Shown here: positions 1-37,619 of the stretch, one piece after another
How positions within the stretch are numbered: the stretch's first letter is position 1
Layout: each line of letters begins with the position of its first letter
From: Batillaria attramentaria
Taxonomy: Eukaryota > Mollusca > Gastropoda > Batillariidae
Length of the DNA: 64,000 nucleotides
Assembly: GCA_018292915.2 (NCBI GenBank)
Contig: JACVVK020000443.1
Coordinates: forward strand, 482,501 to 546,500
Reading direction: 5' to 3'
The notes under the pieces: generated by a model
The model's input: the letters and a program-made list of their open reading frames with translations, nothing else
Databases searched by the model: none
Told to the model about the DNA's origin: nothing
Translations under genes and position numbers: made by a program

Positions 1-189
1 TGATGTCGTGTGGTGCGAGCACTTCGTGACAGTGATGCGTTTCTTATCAGGGAGAGCATTTTAACAGAGGCATATGTAATAATATGACACGGGTCATTTT
101 CCATGTTTACTAGGGCAACTTACCTTTCATCTGTACGCCTGAAATACTCTATCTCGATGATCAGTATAGCTCGTAGTGCGATACAATGT

Positions 190-640
190 TGAGGTGCTGT
201 CACTGTGCAGGTGTCCAAGTTGTACGGTGCTAGACACTACCAAGAGAGCTCAGACCGATCTGTGAGCATAGAATTGTATTCGGAAAATGGGTTCGCCAGC
301 CTGTAAGATGCTGTCACTGTGCAGGCATCTCTGTGGTGCGATGCTGAACACTACCAACACGGCTCAGAACAGTTTCTGAGTATGTAAGACGCTGTCACTG
401 TGAAGGCATCTAAGTGGTGCGATGCTAGACACCACCAACACATCTCAGAACAGTTTCTGAGTATGTAAGATGCTGTCACTGTGCAGGCATCTATGTAGTG
501 CGATGCTAGACACCACCAACACGTCTGCGTCAGAACAGTTTCTGAGTATGTAAGACGCTGTCACTGTGCAGGCATCAATGTGATGCAATGCCAGACACCA
601 CCAACACATCTCAGAACAGTTTCTGGGCATAGAAGACGAA
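190..640 (+). repeat. Tandem repeat, ~81-85 bp unit, five copies
   Basis: GCTGTCACTGTGCAGG recurs at about 196, 310, 391, 472 and 557, each followed by CACCACCAACAC and CTCAGAACAGTTTCTGAG variants. A single diverged copy is at about 1290-1355 and a more diverged one near 54640-54770. Confidence 0.88.
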
Positions 641-1289
641 CCTTTAAAACTGTCATCGATTTTTCGTGTGGTGTAGGAGGCCATAACCGTCAGAAATGAA
701 AGCCGAGCTGACAGTCGATGAAGCGCGTTGGGTGATCATTGTTCTCGCTAGATACGGTTGCATTGTCTGCAAAAGGTCATCGATATTTGATCCGTGCGGC
801 GTACGGTATAAAACTTACCTAGTGTGTCCTCGAGTGTCGCCGTGTTACTAAGCCTATCTTCGTCCTGAACTTGAGGATAAAGTAGGTGCACTTTGCAGCG
901 CACGGCCGATCAGTTCACAGTTTTTGTTTTGTATCGTTTCGTTTTGTTTTTCTTTTTAGTCTTCTTCTTTAAAGGATCATATTCCATGTTGACTAGGTTC
1001 CAGAGAAGCCAACTTTGGAACGGTTCTGCTCGACATAGTTTATCGTAATGATTTGTGAAGTTCTAAAGGCAATAGTCTATCCAGACGATTTATCAGTGCA
1101 GTAGTCTATCTTCATGATTTGTAGAATTCTTAATGCAATAGTCTATCTTAATGATCTGTCGAGTTCTAAATGCAATAGAATGACGTTCGAGAGACATTTC
1201 CAACGCTTTTACTCAGTAGTTTGCTCGCAACACTAGCTGATCCCTCGATTCTTGCGTCGCGCAGTGCCTTCTGGTGGCTCAGTACCAGC

Positions 1290-1360
1290 CTGTGAGATGC
1301 TGTCACTTTGCAGATGTCCAAGTAGTACAGTACCAAAAGAGCTCAGAACGACTGATATCT
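1290..1360 (+). repeat. Solitary copy of the 190-640 repeat unit
   Basis: It contains GATGCTGTCACTTTGCAG and AAAAGAGCTCAGAACGA, matching the first unit of the array near 196. Confidence 0.7.
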
Positions 1361-1674
1361 GTGCGTGGAACTATGAGCAGATGGGCCTTTCAAAATTTGC
1401 GGGGAAATAGGAAACAAAATTAATTCAGCTGCGGTATTCCCTGTATTCTATCTCTTGTCGTATTACTGAGCTGCGCCTCTGAAAATAACATAATGCTAAA
1501 TTCAGAATCGACTGGTTCCCATACAGAAGATTGCTAAATGTACTATAAAACTCATATCCCTGTTCAGTTACAAAATCATATCCAGCTAATGTACCAGGGC
1601 AGTAGTCTTTTGACTCGGGTTCATGTATGCACCAGATACTTGGTTGTACATGTACTGTTTTGTTGGAGGGTGTG

Positions 1675-1815
1675 TGTGTGTAGGGGGGGGGGGGGGGGCG
1701 AAGATGTCTGTTACCTTTGTGTGTGAATGGGGGGGGGGGGGGGCGAAGATGTCTGTTACCTTTGTGTGTGACATGGAGGGGGGGGGGGCAAGATGTCTGT
1801 TACCTTTGGGTGTGA
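1675..1815 (+). repeat. G-rich tandem repeat, ~55 bp unit, three copies
   Basis: Poly-G runs followed by AAGATGTCTGTTACCTTTG occur three times (1702, 1746, 1791). G-quadruplex formation is plausible. Confidence 0.85.
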
Positions 1816-2084
1816 TTGGGGGTGGGATGGTGGGTGGTGGGCTGTGCTGTGTATGTTTATGTACACGTGTATAAATGTATTATTTGGGTTAGGGCTATTT
1901 GTACTGTCAGTATGTAACTGTTCCTGTTATGTATGTTATATCCATTCTTTGTCTATGTGTCCACGTATAGTATGAAAAAAAGAAAAACAGAATAAAAAAA
2001 TAAAAAAATAAATAACATAAAAAGAGAAAAGTTTGAGTGTAGCAAAAGATGTGTATTATGAATCAGTTTTACCCATTTTCTTCT

Positions 2085-2150
2085 TGGCTCCAGGATAATC
2101 AAAGAGACCCAACACGCACGCTCATGTGAATGACGCGCATTCAGTCTTTC
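2085..2150 (-). mobile_element. Fragment of SINE family B
   Basis: CCCAACACGCACGCTCATG and GAATGACGCGCATTC match the interior of the longer copies at 4016-4402 and 47085-47468. Confidence 0.55.
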
Positions 2151-2154
2151 GCAC

Positions 2155-2320
2155 AATCGGGGATCCGGGACAGCCAAATGGTAGAGCGCTGGATCTTCAG
2201 TGCTCGGGTCGTGAGTTTGAATCCGAGCAGGGGCCAGATATTGCGCTGGCCTTTTTCTCGTTGCCCCGTCTTTGATATGACCCTTACATTGTGGAAGAGG
2301 ACGTTATACTCCCCAACACC
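2155..2320 (+). mobile_element. tRNA-derived SINE, family A
   Basis: The tRNA-like head has an A-box-like AGCCAAATGGTAGAGCG and a B-box-like GAGTTTGAATCC. It is followed by the family body (GGGGCCAGATATT, TCGTTGCCCCGTCTTTGATA) and the tail (GTGGAAGAGGACGTTA). Confidence 0.85.
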
Positions 2321-3067
2321 GACCCATCCCACCCTTCTCACAGTCATCGCGCACCGAGTATGCAGGCTGCAGTGTGGGATCGACTGTACGAAGCGGTCCA
2401 ACCCCGCAAACGGCAGTGGCTCCAGTGAGGAGCCGCCTTGATGTCACGTGGTGTTTGGCGTACGTACCCCCAGCTTCCAATCCTTGACCTTGTGCACAAG
2501 ATGGCCTGGGTAGAGCCGTGTTGGTAACGGCCACCTGTGAATATATACACAGGTTTTTGTGTATATTGCCAGCATCCTTCAGCGAGTGCAGGCTTCCTCC
2601 CTCCACAACCATAAACACACGTGTCTGACATAAACAAACGGCCTCCGGGGCTCTTTACCAACCTCTTAAAACCTTCCATGGCTTTTGCTTCAGGAAGGTG
2701 AAGGAACGGTTTTTCATTAATTGGCTACCGGTGATATTTCCCGGATTCTTGCGTCTCTCGTGGGGTTTTTTTCCTTTACTCACCTGTGTGCCAGTGAGCT
2801 GGGGTGAGTGGGAATCTGTTATTGTCTGTCATCACCCAGGATGAAGTGGTCCTCTGTAAGCATTGAGCGCATCAAGCTTAGCTGTGCTGATGCTGTGCAC
2901 TTTGCAATATGGAAAAAAACCCTCTCGTGTCAGTGGAATCTTGCGGCTTTAGGCCATAGGAGCTGAGAGGTTACGTCAAACTAGCAGATGTACTCCGGCT
3001 TTGCCGAGTTGGGCAATGGGAGGTAATAAGAATCTGCGATGCCGGTGAAGTCGCCCAACTGAACAGG

Positions 3068-3225
3068 AGAGCCGGGATAGCCGACTGATACAGCGTTGGA
3101 GTTTCTATGCTCGGGTCGTCAAATCGAATCCCCGCTGGGGCCAGATATTTGTGCTGGCCCTTTTTTCGTTGCCCCGTCTTTGGTGTCACCCATACGTGGT
3201 GAAAAAGGACGTTAAAAAAAAAAAA
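3068..3225 (+). mobile_element. tRNA-derived SINE, family A
   Basis: The head AGCCGGGATAGCCGACTGA, a B-box-like AAATCGAATCCCC, the body CGTTGCCCCGTCTTTG, and the tail GGTGAAAAAGGACGTTAAA ending in poly-A. Confidence 0.87.
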
Positions 3226-3569
3226 CCAACAACCAACCCAACTGAACAGTGGAGTTACTTCCCGTGGACTAGCAACTTGCGGAATTACAGTAAGTATTTT
3301 GAAAATAAGCCGGAATAAGTGGGTGATTTTTCGAGATTTTTACCCTACCAGATTTTTTCTAGGGTCATCGTGAGTATAGCCACCAGTTTTGATGGCTATG
3401 TGAGAACTCCAAATTAGGTTTTATGGCAGCCAGCCAGACAGACACTGTTCATTTATGTATCGAGATTCAATTCCTGTGTTGTTTGTGACGTTCTGTAATG
3501 TAGGGCACTATGACTTGACGCGGTCTCCACACACAACCGTAACGATAGCACTTACTGTTGACCTGCATC

Positions 3570-3625
3570 TTACTTCCGTATGTGGTGGAAAAGGACGTTA
3601 AACCCCCAAACCCCCACCCACCCGC
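3570..3625 (+). mobile_element. SINE family A, 3' tail only
   Basis: TATGTGGTGGAAAAGGACG and TTAAACCCCCAAACCCCCAC match the 3' end of full copies; the head is missing. Confidence 0.7.
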
Positions 3626-4015
3626 ATCTTCCTTCACGCATGGCGTAGGCATACGGTTTTTTTCCCAGTGACAGCTTTTATCATTGCGCCAGATTTGTCA
3701 GTCGCACTCGCGTATCATTGCACTTCTACAGTTACGCTCGAAAAGAACGCATGGCATCCTCAGTCTCATTGTCGCCTGCTTGAAATGTACCATGACACCG
3801 GATTTAAACTGTCCTAACACAGACAGCGAACCTTCTGCCACCCTAGTGCAGTTCCCCCGCTGCGCCAACTCTTCGCCAACTCCGATAGTGTTCCTCCCAG
3901 GTCATGGATTAAATCTACGTATTACCGTTTGTCTGTTGATGCTGTTTGGGGACTTCGTTTGAATACAGTGTGTGCAGAGGTCTTTGAACTTGATTCCTTA
4001 CGATAAAGAATAATG

Positions 4016-4402
4016 ATAATGACTATTGTATAGGCGCTTCACCCAATTTCTTGAATGGGCTCAAAGCGCCGCGAACTGAACCCAACACGCACACTCCCGC
4101 GAATCACACGCATCCTCTCACACACTGGACATGAACACATTACAAGCATGTGGTGCGAAGGGTCAGCTCAGCTATTTAAGTTTCGGAATTCAGAATTGTA
4201 TTTATTTTCAAATTTTGTGGGCTGAATATTTCCAAAGCAGAGAGGGAGGAAGCCGGAGTACCTAGAGAGCACCCCCGACGATCGGCCCGAATGAACGGTG
4301 CCACGTACGAGGTGGAAACATTCTTTGCCCCAAATGGGACTCGAACCTGACCTCTCGCATTGGTGACAAAGTCTGTTAACCACTAGACCACCGACCGCCC
4401 CT
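4016..4402 (-). mobile_element. tRNA-derived SINE, family B
   Basis: On the - strand the head has GTGGTCTAGTGGTTAAC (A box) and AGGTTCGAGTCCC (B box). The body includes CGTACGTGGCACCGTTCATT and ends near CAAAGCGCC. It is about 80 percent alike by eye to the copy at 47085-47468. Confidence 0.85.
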
Positions 4403-6589
4403 ACCGACAGAACAAACAAGCAGAAGATACTGTTAAATGCAACATAGGAGGAACCAGCTAAGAACCACAACGCGTACGCGACCTACTAACCAGATGGCAG
4501 CACCTGTCTTTGTTGTCTTTGCATGGATGATTTCTCACTTATGTGTCTGCACTTCACAGCATGTTTTCTTGGCTTTGTATACAGCCACGCATGGATGGCA
4601 TGCTGTGTTTACGATTACTCAGTCAGAGGTGTTATTGTCGTTTTCTCTCCTATTTTGAGTTACAGTTTCCAGGATATCAACTGGCATCTTTCGCCAAGAT
4701 CTAGTGATAGATAATACGTATGGTTTTCTCATTCTTAAAAGTTTGAGTCTTCAGATATTAAGTCTTCGAAATTTCAATTGCTTTCACTGAAAAAGGAAAC
4801 AAATTGCAGAATCTAAAGATTACAATTGAAATGGGACCTTTCCTGTAAGACTTGTTTCTATTCCTGATGTTTCTCTTTCAAGGGAGGTAGATTTCTTCCT
4901 CAGTTTGTTGAAGATACTCTTTTACCAAATGTCGCCATTTTCTAATTTCTTTCCCTATGAGTGAGTCCACATCCAGTGTGCATGTCGGCAGTGTGTTTTG
5001 CCTGTGGCTGTGCTGGTGTGTTACTTTCCTGCCTTCTTCTGCCAGTGCCATTTCCGTTCAAGGTTATACAGCCTGTCTGTATTGAATGATTGTAACTGTG
5101 ATCTCTCAACTGTCTCCATCTGTATATACCGTGGGGATGTTGTAGCGCCACAACCGCGCGCTGTGTACGCAACACACACTTCTCACTATCGTCTGCCCCG
5201 CTATCGCCTGCCATGTGATGTCATCGGGACCGAACGTTTGGTGTCGTCATCTCTCTACTACGTCACTGACCTGCGTATACATGGCGTCACCACGTACACA
5301 TGACGTCAAGCGCCTGCTCTCCATTCTCTCGTTGTGCTGAATCCGTATCTATGATTATTTATAGTCTTGCTTGCCCGTGGACGTGTTTCTACCAGCTTGT
5401 GTGTGTGCCTGTCAGTGGTTCCATGTGTCTCCAGCTCTGAATATGGACCTCCCTGAGGCAGGACTCCTAATGGAGGGTTCTCTGTGGCCTTTCCTTGACC
5501 TTTTCTCAAAGCCATTCTGTCCCTTTCACCTACTCTCCTCAACCAAAAGTGATGTTGTGCCACTCTAACCTCGCGTCATGCACACGGCCCCAGTGTCAGT
5601 TTTGACTTGCAAGATGAATTTTACACTTTCAGTTCTCCACTTCCCAAACAGGAATCAGACTGCTTATAAAACCGTTCATGCCTTTGTATGTAACCTAAAA
5701 TATTATGGCCTCTTCGTGATGATATCAAAACATCTACCGAAGCACTGCGTCTGCATTTTACATTGAGACTGTAAGACAGGTTAAAGCTAGACGGAAAGGA
5801 CTCTCCCTAAATGCGAAAGTTTCTTAACAGTTTAAAGTAAATCAAAACAAAGAACTCAATCAGAAACTTTTCTGAAAAAAAAAGGGTCAGTGAAAAGTGT
5901 AGGTCAGCTTTAGTAGCACTATTGTCGTAAAAGTATTGAAATTTCTCAGTTAAAATCAAACGAACAAACAAACAAATAGTACAGATCAGTGCTGTAGTAA
6001 AATATCGATAATTTGCCCAACTTCAAAATTTTTGCGGTTTCGTGAGAAATCGCACTGTGGCCCGGTTACATGTATAACACAAACTACAAAATCACACCCT
6101 TTTTTGTGCCTGCACTGTCACTTCAATATCTAAGGTTCAAACAAATTGACACGATGCATATCACCCCAACAACAAAACTACTTCACGCGAGCAGCAAATA
6201 CCACTCTTTTTTCTGCCTCTTCTGTCACTTGAGTTTCTTTCTCCTCGTTAAAACCAAACAAATTAACACTCTAGCTATCACACGAACAACAAAACAAATT
6301 CACACGAGCAACGAAATATCACTCCGTTTTCTTGCCGTTTCTGCTAAGTGGGTATCTAACTTTCTATCTTCCCCTTCGTTAAAAATGCGAAGTCAGCACT
6401 CGCGCGGGCTAGCTCCCTCGGACACCTAATCATTGCAGTTCTAAGGAACAGGCGAGGGATCAGCGTGCCGTGGCGTGCGTCCTTCGGGGACAAACTGGGG
6501 ACTTAAATGCAGAAAAACGACCCTTTATCAGCCCGCGCTCCTGCACGTTCGCAGTCCGCCAGGAATTTTCGGCCATTTATTATTCATGC

Positions 6590-7200
6590 CCCTTGTCTGG
6601 CTTCGCTCTGTTTTTGGCCACTAGGTGGCGTTGGCCGCGCCCCACACGCTAAATTTTCGCCTCGCCTTTATTGTGGTGGCGTTTTCCGCACGGCCTCGCT
6701 TGATCTATTCGCTTTTGCTTTTATAGACCTGATGGCGTTTGCCACTAGAGAGACGCCAAAACTGCGTTAGCTTTTAGTCACAAAGTGGCGTTTTGCTTCT
6801 AGGACAACGCTAGTTCAGAGGTACAATGCGTTTTCAGCAGTCACAAACTGGGGTTTCGGTTCTCGAATAACGCTGGTTCGTCAGGGTTGCGTTTTTCTGG
6901 TCGCGGTGACATTTGCCTTTCCAAAAACGCCAGATCGGCTTTTGCTTTTAGCATGAAAGGGCGTTCAGCTTTTTGAGCAACGGTAGTTTGTGATTGCGTT
7001 TTTACACACGTGATGGTGTTTGCCGCACGAGAAACGCTAAATCTGGCGAATGGTAAGTCATCTCTTGAAAAAACGCTAGTTTAGAGTTGCGTTTTTGTGC
7101 ACTTGCTGGCTTTTGCCACACGAGAAACGCCAAATCGGGCGTTGCTTTTCAAAGTGGCGTTTTGCTTTTTGAACAACGCGTGTTGAGCGTTGCGTTCTGT
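6590..7200 (+). repeat. Degenerate repeat field with GGCGTTT / AAACGCC palindromes
   Basis: Repeating blocks pair GATGGCGTTTGCC with GAGAAACGCCAAA, and GTGGCGTTTTGCTTTT with AACAACGCTAGTT. The rough period is 90-110 bp. Many of the pairs can form short hairpins. A related A-rich version is at 37620-37760. Confidence 0.7.
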
Positions 7201-7839
7201 TGACTTTGTGCTATACTTTTCCATGTACTGTTGCATGGTATTAATTTTGCGTGTTTGAACATAACTGATCAGTTACACTCAAACAAGCAAAACATCATTC
7301 AGTAACGTTGGGGTTTTCGTGCAGTTTGGTTCAAGCACAGAACGCAGCAGTTATCAAAATATGCTCCGAGAGACTCCGGCCGTTTTTTACGGTGCATTAA
7401 AGATAGCATCTAATGTGACATTTTCCGAACTATATAGCCAGCTTGACTCGTTTTCCGCGTGGGTCGATTCTTCCAAGGCCAGCACACGGCGTTATATGTG
7501 ACGGGCGAGTTTGTAGGAGTGTTAGCCAAGGCTCTCTAGATAACACATAATCCGAGGTATGCCGGACTGTGATCCCCCCCGCCGCTCTGGGGTGTTTTTT
7601 GAAGCGCGTATCAGAAAAACAAAAGAGAGATCGTGATGGCACATCACCCCCGGAGTGTCTGCAAGCTTGTTTGATGGATTTGAAACTGGCCTCGGGAACG
7701 CCGTTGGAGGTAATCGAAACAGTGCTTGGTGTGGTTTCTGGTGTTTCTGCCCTCTGTCGTGCAAAACCCGGGGACGAATTTTGCGGCAGGATTTTGTGTC
7801 CGGTTTCGGGGGAGTTGTGTTGTGATTATCTGTTAGGGT

Positions 7840-8820
7840 TTTTTGTTGTTGTTTGTTTGATTGTTTTGTTTAAACATCATCAGTGGTTTCTTTTGATAAA
7901 ACATGTTCGGTCAAACAAACGTGCCTGCTAATGAGGGGAGCCGAGGTGGCCGAATGGTAGAGTGTTGGACTTGCAATGCTCGGGTCGTGAGTTCGAATCC
8001 TGGCTGGGGCCAAATATTTGTGCTGGCTTTTTCATCGTTGCCCCGTCTTTGATATCATCCGTATGTGGTGGAAAAGGACGTTAAACACCCAAACACCCAC
8101 CCACCCACCCACCCACCCACCCGCCTGTAATGATTTTGCGAAATTCAACAGTGAGTTTGTTGTTGTTCTAGCTTTTGCTGTTGCGTTTTGTTTAGTTTTG
8201 TTTAATTTGTATGTGTGTGTGTGTGTGTGTTGGGGGGGGGGGGGGGAGGTCACATCGCAACATGCGAAGGGGCGGCTGTTTAGGTTTTCTGTTTCTCTCA
8301 TGATCCGTGATTTGTTTCGATAATTCAGTCAGTCGGTCACGCAATTGTGTCTCCTACTGATCAGCCGAAATTCAACAATACGATTTTGGAGGGGATCATA
8401 TTGTGGCAGATGAATGGGTAACTGTTTGGGTTTTGTTTCAAACATCATGCGTGGTTTGTTTTGATAAAACAAATTCGGTCACGCAATTCTATCTGCTAAC
8501 GATTTTGCGAAATGCAACAATGCGTGTTTTGAAAGAATCATATCACAACAGATTAATGGGTGGCAGTTTGTTTTTTTTTTTTTGTTTTTTTTTTTCAAAC
8601 ATCATCCGTGGTTTGTTCTGATGATAAAAGAAATTCGGTCACTCAAAGCTACTGATTTTGCGAAATGCAACAATCCGCTTTTTGATGGAATTATTCCCTG
8701 ACAGATCAATGGGAGGTTGTTTTGTTTCAAACATCATCCGTAGTTTGTTTTGATGATAAAACTAATTCGGCCACACAAGGTTGTATGCCACTGAGTTTGC
8801 GAAATTCAACAATGCGTGTT
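7840..8820 (+). repeat. Tandem repeat, ~140-150 bp unit, about four copies, split by a SINE
   Basis: Units carry CAAACATCATCCGTGGTTTG, TTTTGATAAAAC, AATTCGGTCACGCAA and GATTTTGCGAAATGCAACAA. The first unit (about 7850-8160) is interrupted by the SINE at 7937-8130; the others run on to 8820. Confidence 0.85.
7937..8130 (+). mobile_element. tRNA-derived SINE family A, inserted into a tandem-repeat unit
   Basis: Full element: GCCGAGGTGGCCGAATGG (A box), GAGTTCGAATCCTGG (B box), CGTTGCCCCGTCTTTGATA, GTGGAAAAGGACGTTAAA, then (ACCC)n. It is flanked by GCCTGCTAATGA on the left and GCCTGTAATGA on the right, a likely target-site duplication. Confidence 0.9.
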
Positions 8821-9105
8821 AGTTTCAGTGGGTGAGTCTGATACTGGTAGTATGTACGTCTTCAACGTGTACGTCTGTAGACGCAAAGTGTTGTTGGAAA
8901 TTTTTAGTTTTGTTTCTTTGTTTGATCTTTCTTTCTTTCGTTGTTCTCTCTTTCGTTCGTTCTTTCTTTCTCATGCTTTGGGCCTTATTTGTTTTGTTTT
9001 GTTTTGTTTTGTTTTGTTTTCACGGGTAAGAAATCGCAAACTGATTTCATGAAGGTGCATTTAGGCTTCACGCAGTGTAGCGCACGTAATTATTCCTGAT
9101 TTGCT

Positions 9106-9363
9106 TTTTAACTCTTAAGATCCCGAGCCAGCCACCCTCTGCCCGCTATATGATAAGACTTATTACAACGAAGCCACTGCACACCAGTAGAGGCCACTTT
9201 ATGCCACTTCACGCCAATAGGAGCCACTTCAAGCCACTGTTTCGCAAGGCGTGGGCCTTCCCCGCTAGGTTGAGACCCCCTGCAGTTGCATAATAGTGGC
9301 TTGAAGTCGCTCTGAAGATATGAAATAAAATTGCGATTTTTACATGGGCTTTTAAGAGTTAAA
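9106..9363 (+). mobile_element. MITE-like element with TTTTAACTCTTAAGA / CTTTTAAGAGTTAAA ends
   Basis: 258 bp with inverted ends at 9106-9120 and 9350-9363. The interior has AAGCCACTGCACACCAGTAG and GGAGCCACTTCAAGCCACT. Related copies are at 25450-25665 and, inverted, at 51742-51970. Confidence 0.75.
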
Positions 9364-10054
9364 GGTATGAACACTGTCGGAGCGTTTACTATTACGGTCA
9401 AATGTCTAGTTTAAAAAAAAAAAATAAAAAAAAAATCTGCCTTCGAGGTACGTTGTTCGTTTAGTTTTATCCACAAGTAGGGTGGAAGTTCCGAAGTATA
9501 CTCGCACTACCCCTACCCCGGATCCTACCTTCGGAAAATGCACTTTTATGGTCGATAGGCCGATACGAAGGACGGGCAGAAATGTAATCGGTGTTGCCAT
9601 TAAGAAAAACAAGTCGAATAGGAAATGAAGTGGTTTGTGTGCGAGATAACAGTGCAATCACATGTCTGCTGCTCGGACTTCCCGCCCAGGGTCATCCATC
9701 ACATTTCCAGGAACGTTCCATTAATTCTGTGTTGGTATAATTGTGTTGGTGAAAGGCGGCTGTCTGGTTCAGATCCTGGTCCCGTGACTGGGGTGGGTTG
9801 ATACATCGGTAAAGCTTGAATACACCTTGTCAGGCACACAAAAAACAAACAAACTGTAGAACGCTCGTCATTGAGAGCGCGCAGTCCGTACTTCAAAAGT
9901 CAGCCATTTTTGTCAGGGTATGACATGTAATACATGCGTTACTGCGAAGCCACTGGTTGGCTGGTCTATTTATAGAAACATTCACACTACGGGAGCAGTA
10001 TCGCACGTTCATAGGAAGTCGTTCACTGCAGCAGTCTGTATCTCTGTCTCTGTC

Positions 10055-10235
<181 letters not shown>

Positions 10236-10802
10236 AAAAGAGAAGTTTGCATCTAAAGTCTCTGAAAGACGAAAAGCTCTACATAAAGTTAAGACAAAAC
10301 CGTCATAACACGGTTAGGCATCTCACTAAAATCGGTTTCCCTGTCAAGAACAACATAAGAAAACGCAAAAGCAACTGGTATATAAATATAGAATGTCCTG
10401 CCCAACACTGTACTCTTGAGTTAGTTTTACATACAATGTAATACCTAGTTCACGCAAACAGCTACGCATGATGGTCACTAAAGTCAAATAATCGAGGAAA
10501 AATCTTAGACTTAGCCGTTTTCCACAACAGTAGTAAAAAAAAATAAAATAAGCAAAGTTCGTGTAGGTTTTTGCAATAATAATGCTAGGCGGATAGATGT
10601 AGATATCTTGTAATGGGGTGTTAGTTAATCCTGAGGGTTTCTCTCCGTGGGTTACTTCCACCTATCGCTCTTGTATTGGAACCTCCTGCGTGTATCCCCA
10701 TGTATAGATTCCTGCTTCAGCTTTGGTAAATATGCAAATAGCAAAAGCATTTTCCCGCACATAAAACACATTCCTAAACCAGACCCGTATTTCCCTTCCT
10801 CA

Positions 10803-10826
10803 CCCCCCCCCCCCCCCCCCCCCCCC
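10803..10826 (+). repeat. Poly-C run
   Basis: Uninterrupted C run of more than 20 bases, about 360 bp before the Kv2 S1-S6 exon. Confidence 0.95.
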
Positions 10827-10845
10827 GCCTCCAGATTGTTTGAAT

Positions 10846-11070
10846 TTGAACAAGTCAACAGTAAACTTGTGCTCTGCCTAGAGAAACCTCTGTCCATCAC
10901 CCTTTACCCACCGCCCCATCCTCACCTACCCCCTCCTGTTTCCAAAAAGGCATAATCCCAGCTTGAACAGGTCGACAGCAGACATGTAGTTCCTCATAGA
11001 GAAACCCCTGCCCAACACCCTTCCTTACTGTTCGCAGAATGGCACCTTTCCGTATTACCCCTACTGTTCC
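10846..11070 (+). repeat. Degenerate direct repeat, two copies of ~118 bp
   Basis: TTTGAACAAGTCAACAG and TAGAGAAACCTCTG near 10846-10890 recur as CTTGAACAGGTCGACAG and TAGAGAAACCCCTG near 10963-11010. Confidence 0.65.
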
Positions 11071-11183
11071 CCCAAAAGGCACTATGACTATCACCAATTG
11101 CCAGGTGGGGCTAGAGTGAAGGGAGAGGAGAGTAAGGCAGGTGGCGCTGCTGTGACGTGACGTGGCCCGTTGACTGTTTTCAG

Positions 11184-36160
<24,977 letters not shown>

Positions 36161-36187
36161 GTTCCTCGCATCGTGCGCAGGTAACGA

Positions 36188-36189
<2 letters not shown>

Positions 36190-36212
<23 letters not shown>
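36190..36212 (+). repeat. (TC)n microsatellite in probable Kv2 3' UTR
   Basis: Begins 30 bp after the Kv2 stop codon. Confidence 0.9.
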
Positions 36213-36218
<6 letters not shown>

Positions 36219-36483
36219 TAAGCGTCTTGTGCGCGTCCCTTTGGTGTATAATCTGAATAACCATGTCAGGTGTGTGTGTGTGTATATATATGGGGGGTGG
36301 GAGGGGGGGTGAGAGAGAGAGATTTTTTCAGTCGTTTCTTTGTGCTTGCCATTTTTTCTCCTCCTTTCTTGTATTTCCTTTTATCTTTGCTACGAGTATT
36401 GTAGTGTTTATTTTGTATCGTTGTAACAACGGCTGATTGAAACTTAACCATTGTTTGGTTAAATCACTTCCGTTGGAAAATAA

Positions 36484-36590
<107 letters not shown>

Positions 36591-36896
36591 CCAATTTTAA
36601 TTGTTAATTGCCGTTTTACTGTCAACCCTTTGTTTCTTTGCTGAAACAAATCCTCCATGGCAACCGCTCGCAGCGCACGCTTTTTTACCTTCGGGTCTCT
36701 CTGTCAGACACATATTCCGACACGATTAGCAACAGGTGTGGGTTAGCTTGTCGGAGTATTCGCTCCATTTGATTGGCTAGCATGACCTGTCAAATAGAGA
36801 CTGGCTACGTGTCAGTTTTCTGTTCTGTGCTGTGAAAGTTTGTGGACAGTCTTAGCCTGGTGGGTTTACAAGAGCTGGGCGTTGCCTACAAGAAAC

Positions 36897-36897
<1 letters not shown>

Positions 36898-36928
<31 letters not shown>

Positions 36929-36952
36929 GTCGTTGTCGTCGTCGTCATCCAT
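36898..36952 (+). repeat. (ATC)n-(GTC)n trinucleotide repeat
   Basis: ATC triplets followed by GTC/GTT triplets. Confidence 0.93.
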
Positions 36953-37619
36953 GCTTCTCCCGTCTATCTTGCAGCTGTAATAATTTTTTTAAAAATCGAA
37001 TACACCACATTTCCAAATGCATACTTCGTTTCTGATTACTTTCAGATTATGTCGCTCCTGGAACACGTTCACATGTCGCCCAAGGTCAAGGGTCAAGGAC
37101 GACCCCTTTCCCAGACGGGTCATGGCACCGCATACCGCACGTGCAGCTTAATCAGGTCACCAACCTTCGACGCCGTTGCCACGGAGATCACGCTGCGTAC
37201 CGTTTCAGGAGTACGACGACTGATCTGACGTCATGGTGACGTCACACTGGCCACGGGCACGCGGGCTCCTGTTTTTCTCAAGGCTTCCAGACAGACACGT
37301 CATCAATGCAACAACTTATAACTGTGAACAAAACATGTCCCGTTCTATACTGTGCATGGGGGGGACGGACGGATGTGATCCTGAATCAGAATGTGTGCAA
37401 GACTTGCCATGCCACTTTTTTTTTTTTTTTTTTGGTAAAATCTGTAGCTCTCCCACCTCAAAGGCCGTAATTGTGTAGGGCCTGACATGTTACTCTGGTA
37501 TTCTCACGAATGGGTGTTCACACGGTTCATTTTCTTCTCCCAGAAAGTCGGCAGGACAGAGAGAGAGAAAGAGAGAGACGCTGTTCATGTCAAGGGATGC
37601 TTTGTCTTCAGCTCCTGGC

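Noticed and set aside
190..640. CRISPR-like array
   Set aside because: Whole 81-85 bp units repeat without unique spacers, and the context is eukaryotic.
7569..7931. 120-codon frame
   Set aside because: No recognisable motif, no good splice sites, and its end lies in a tandem repeat.
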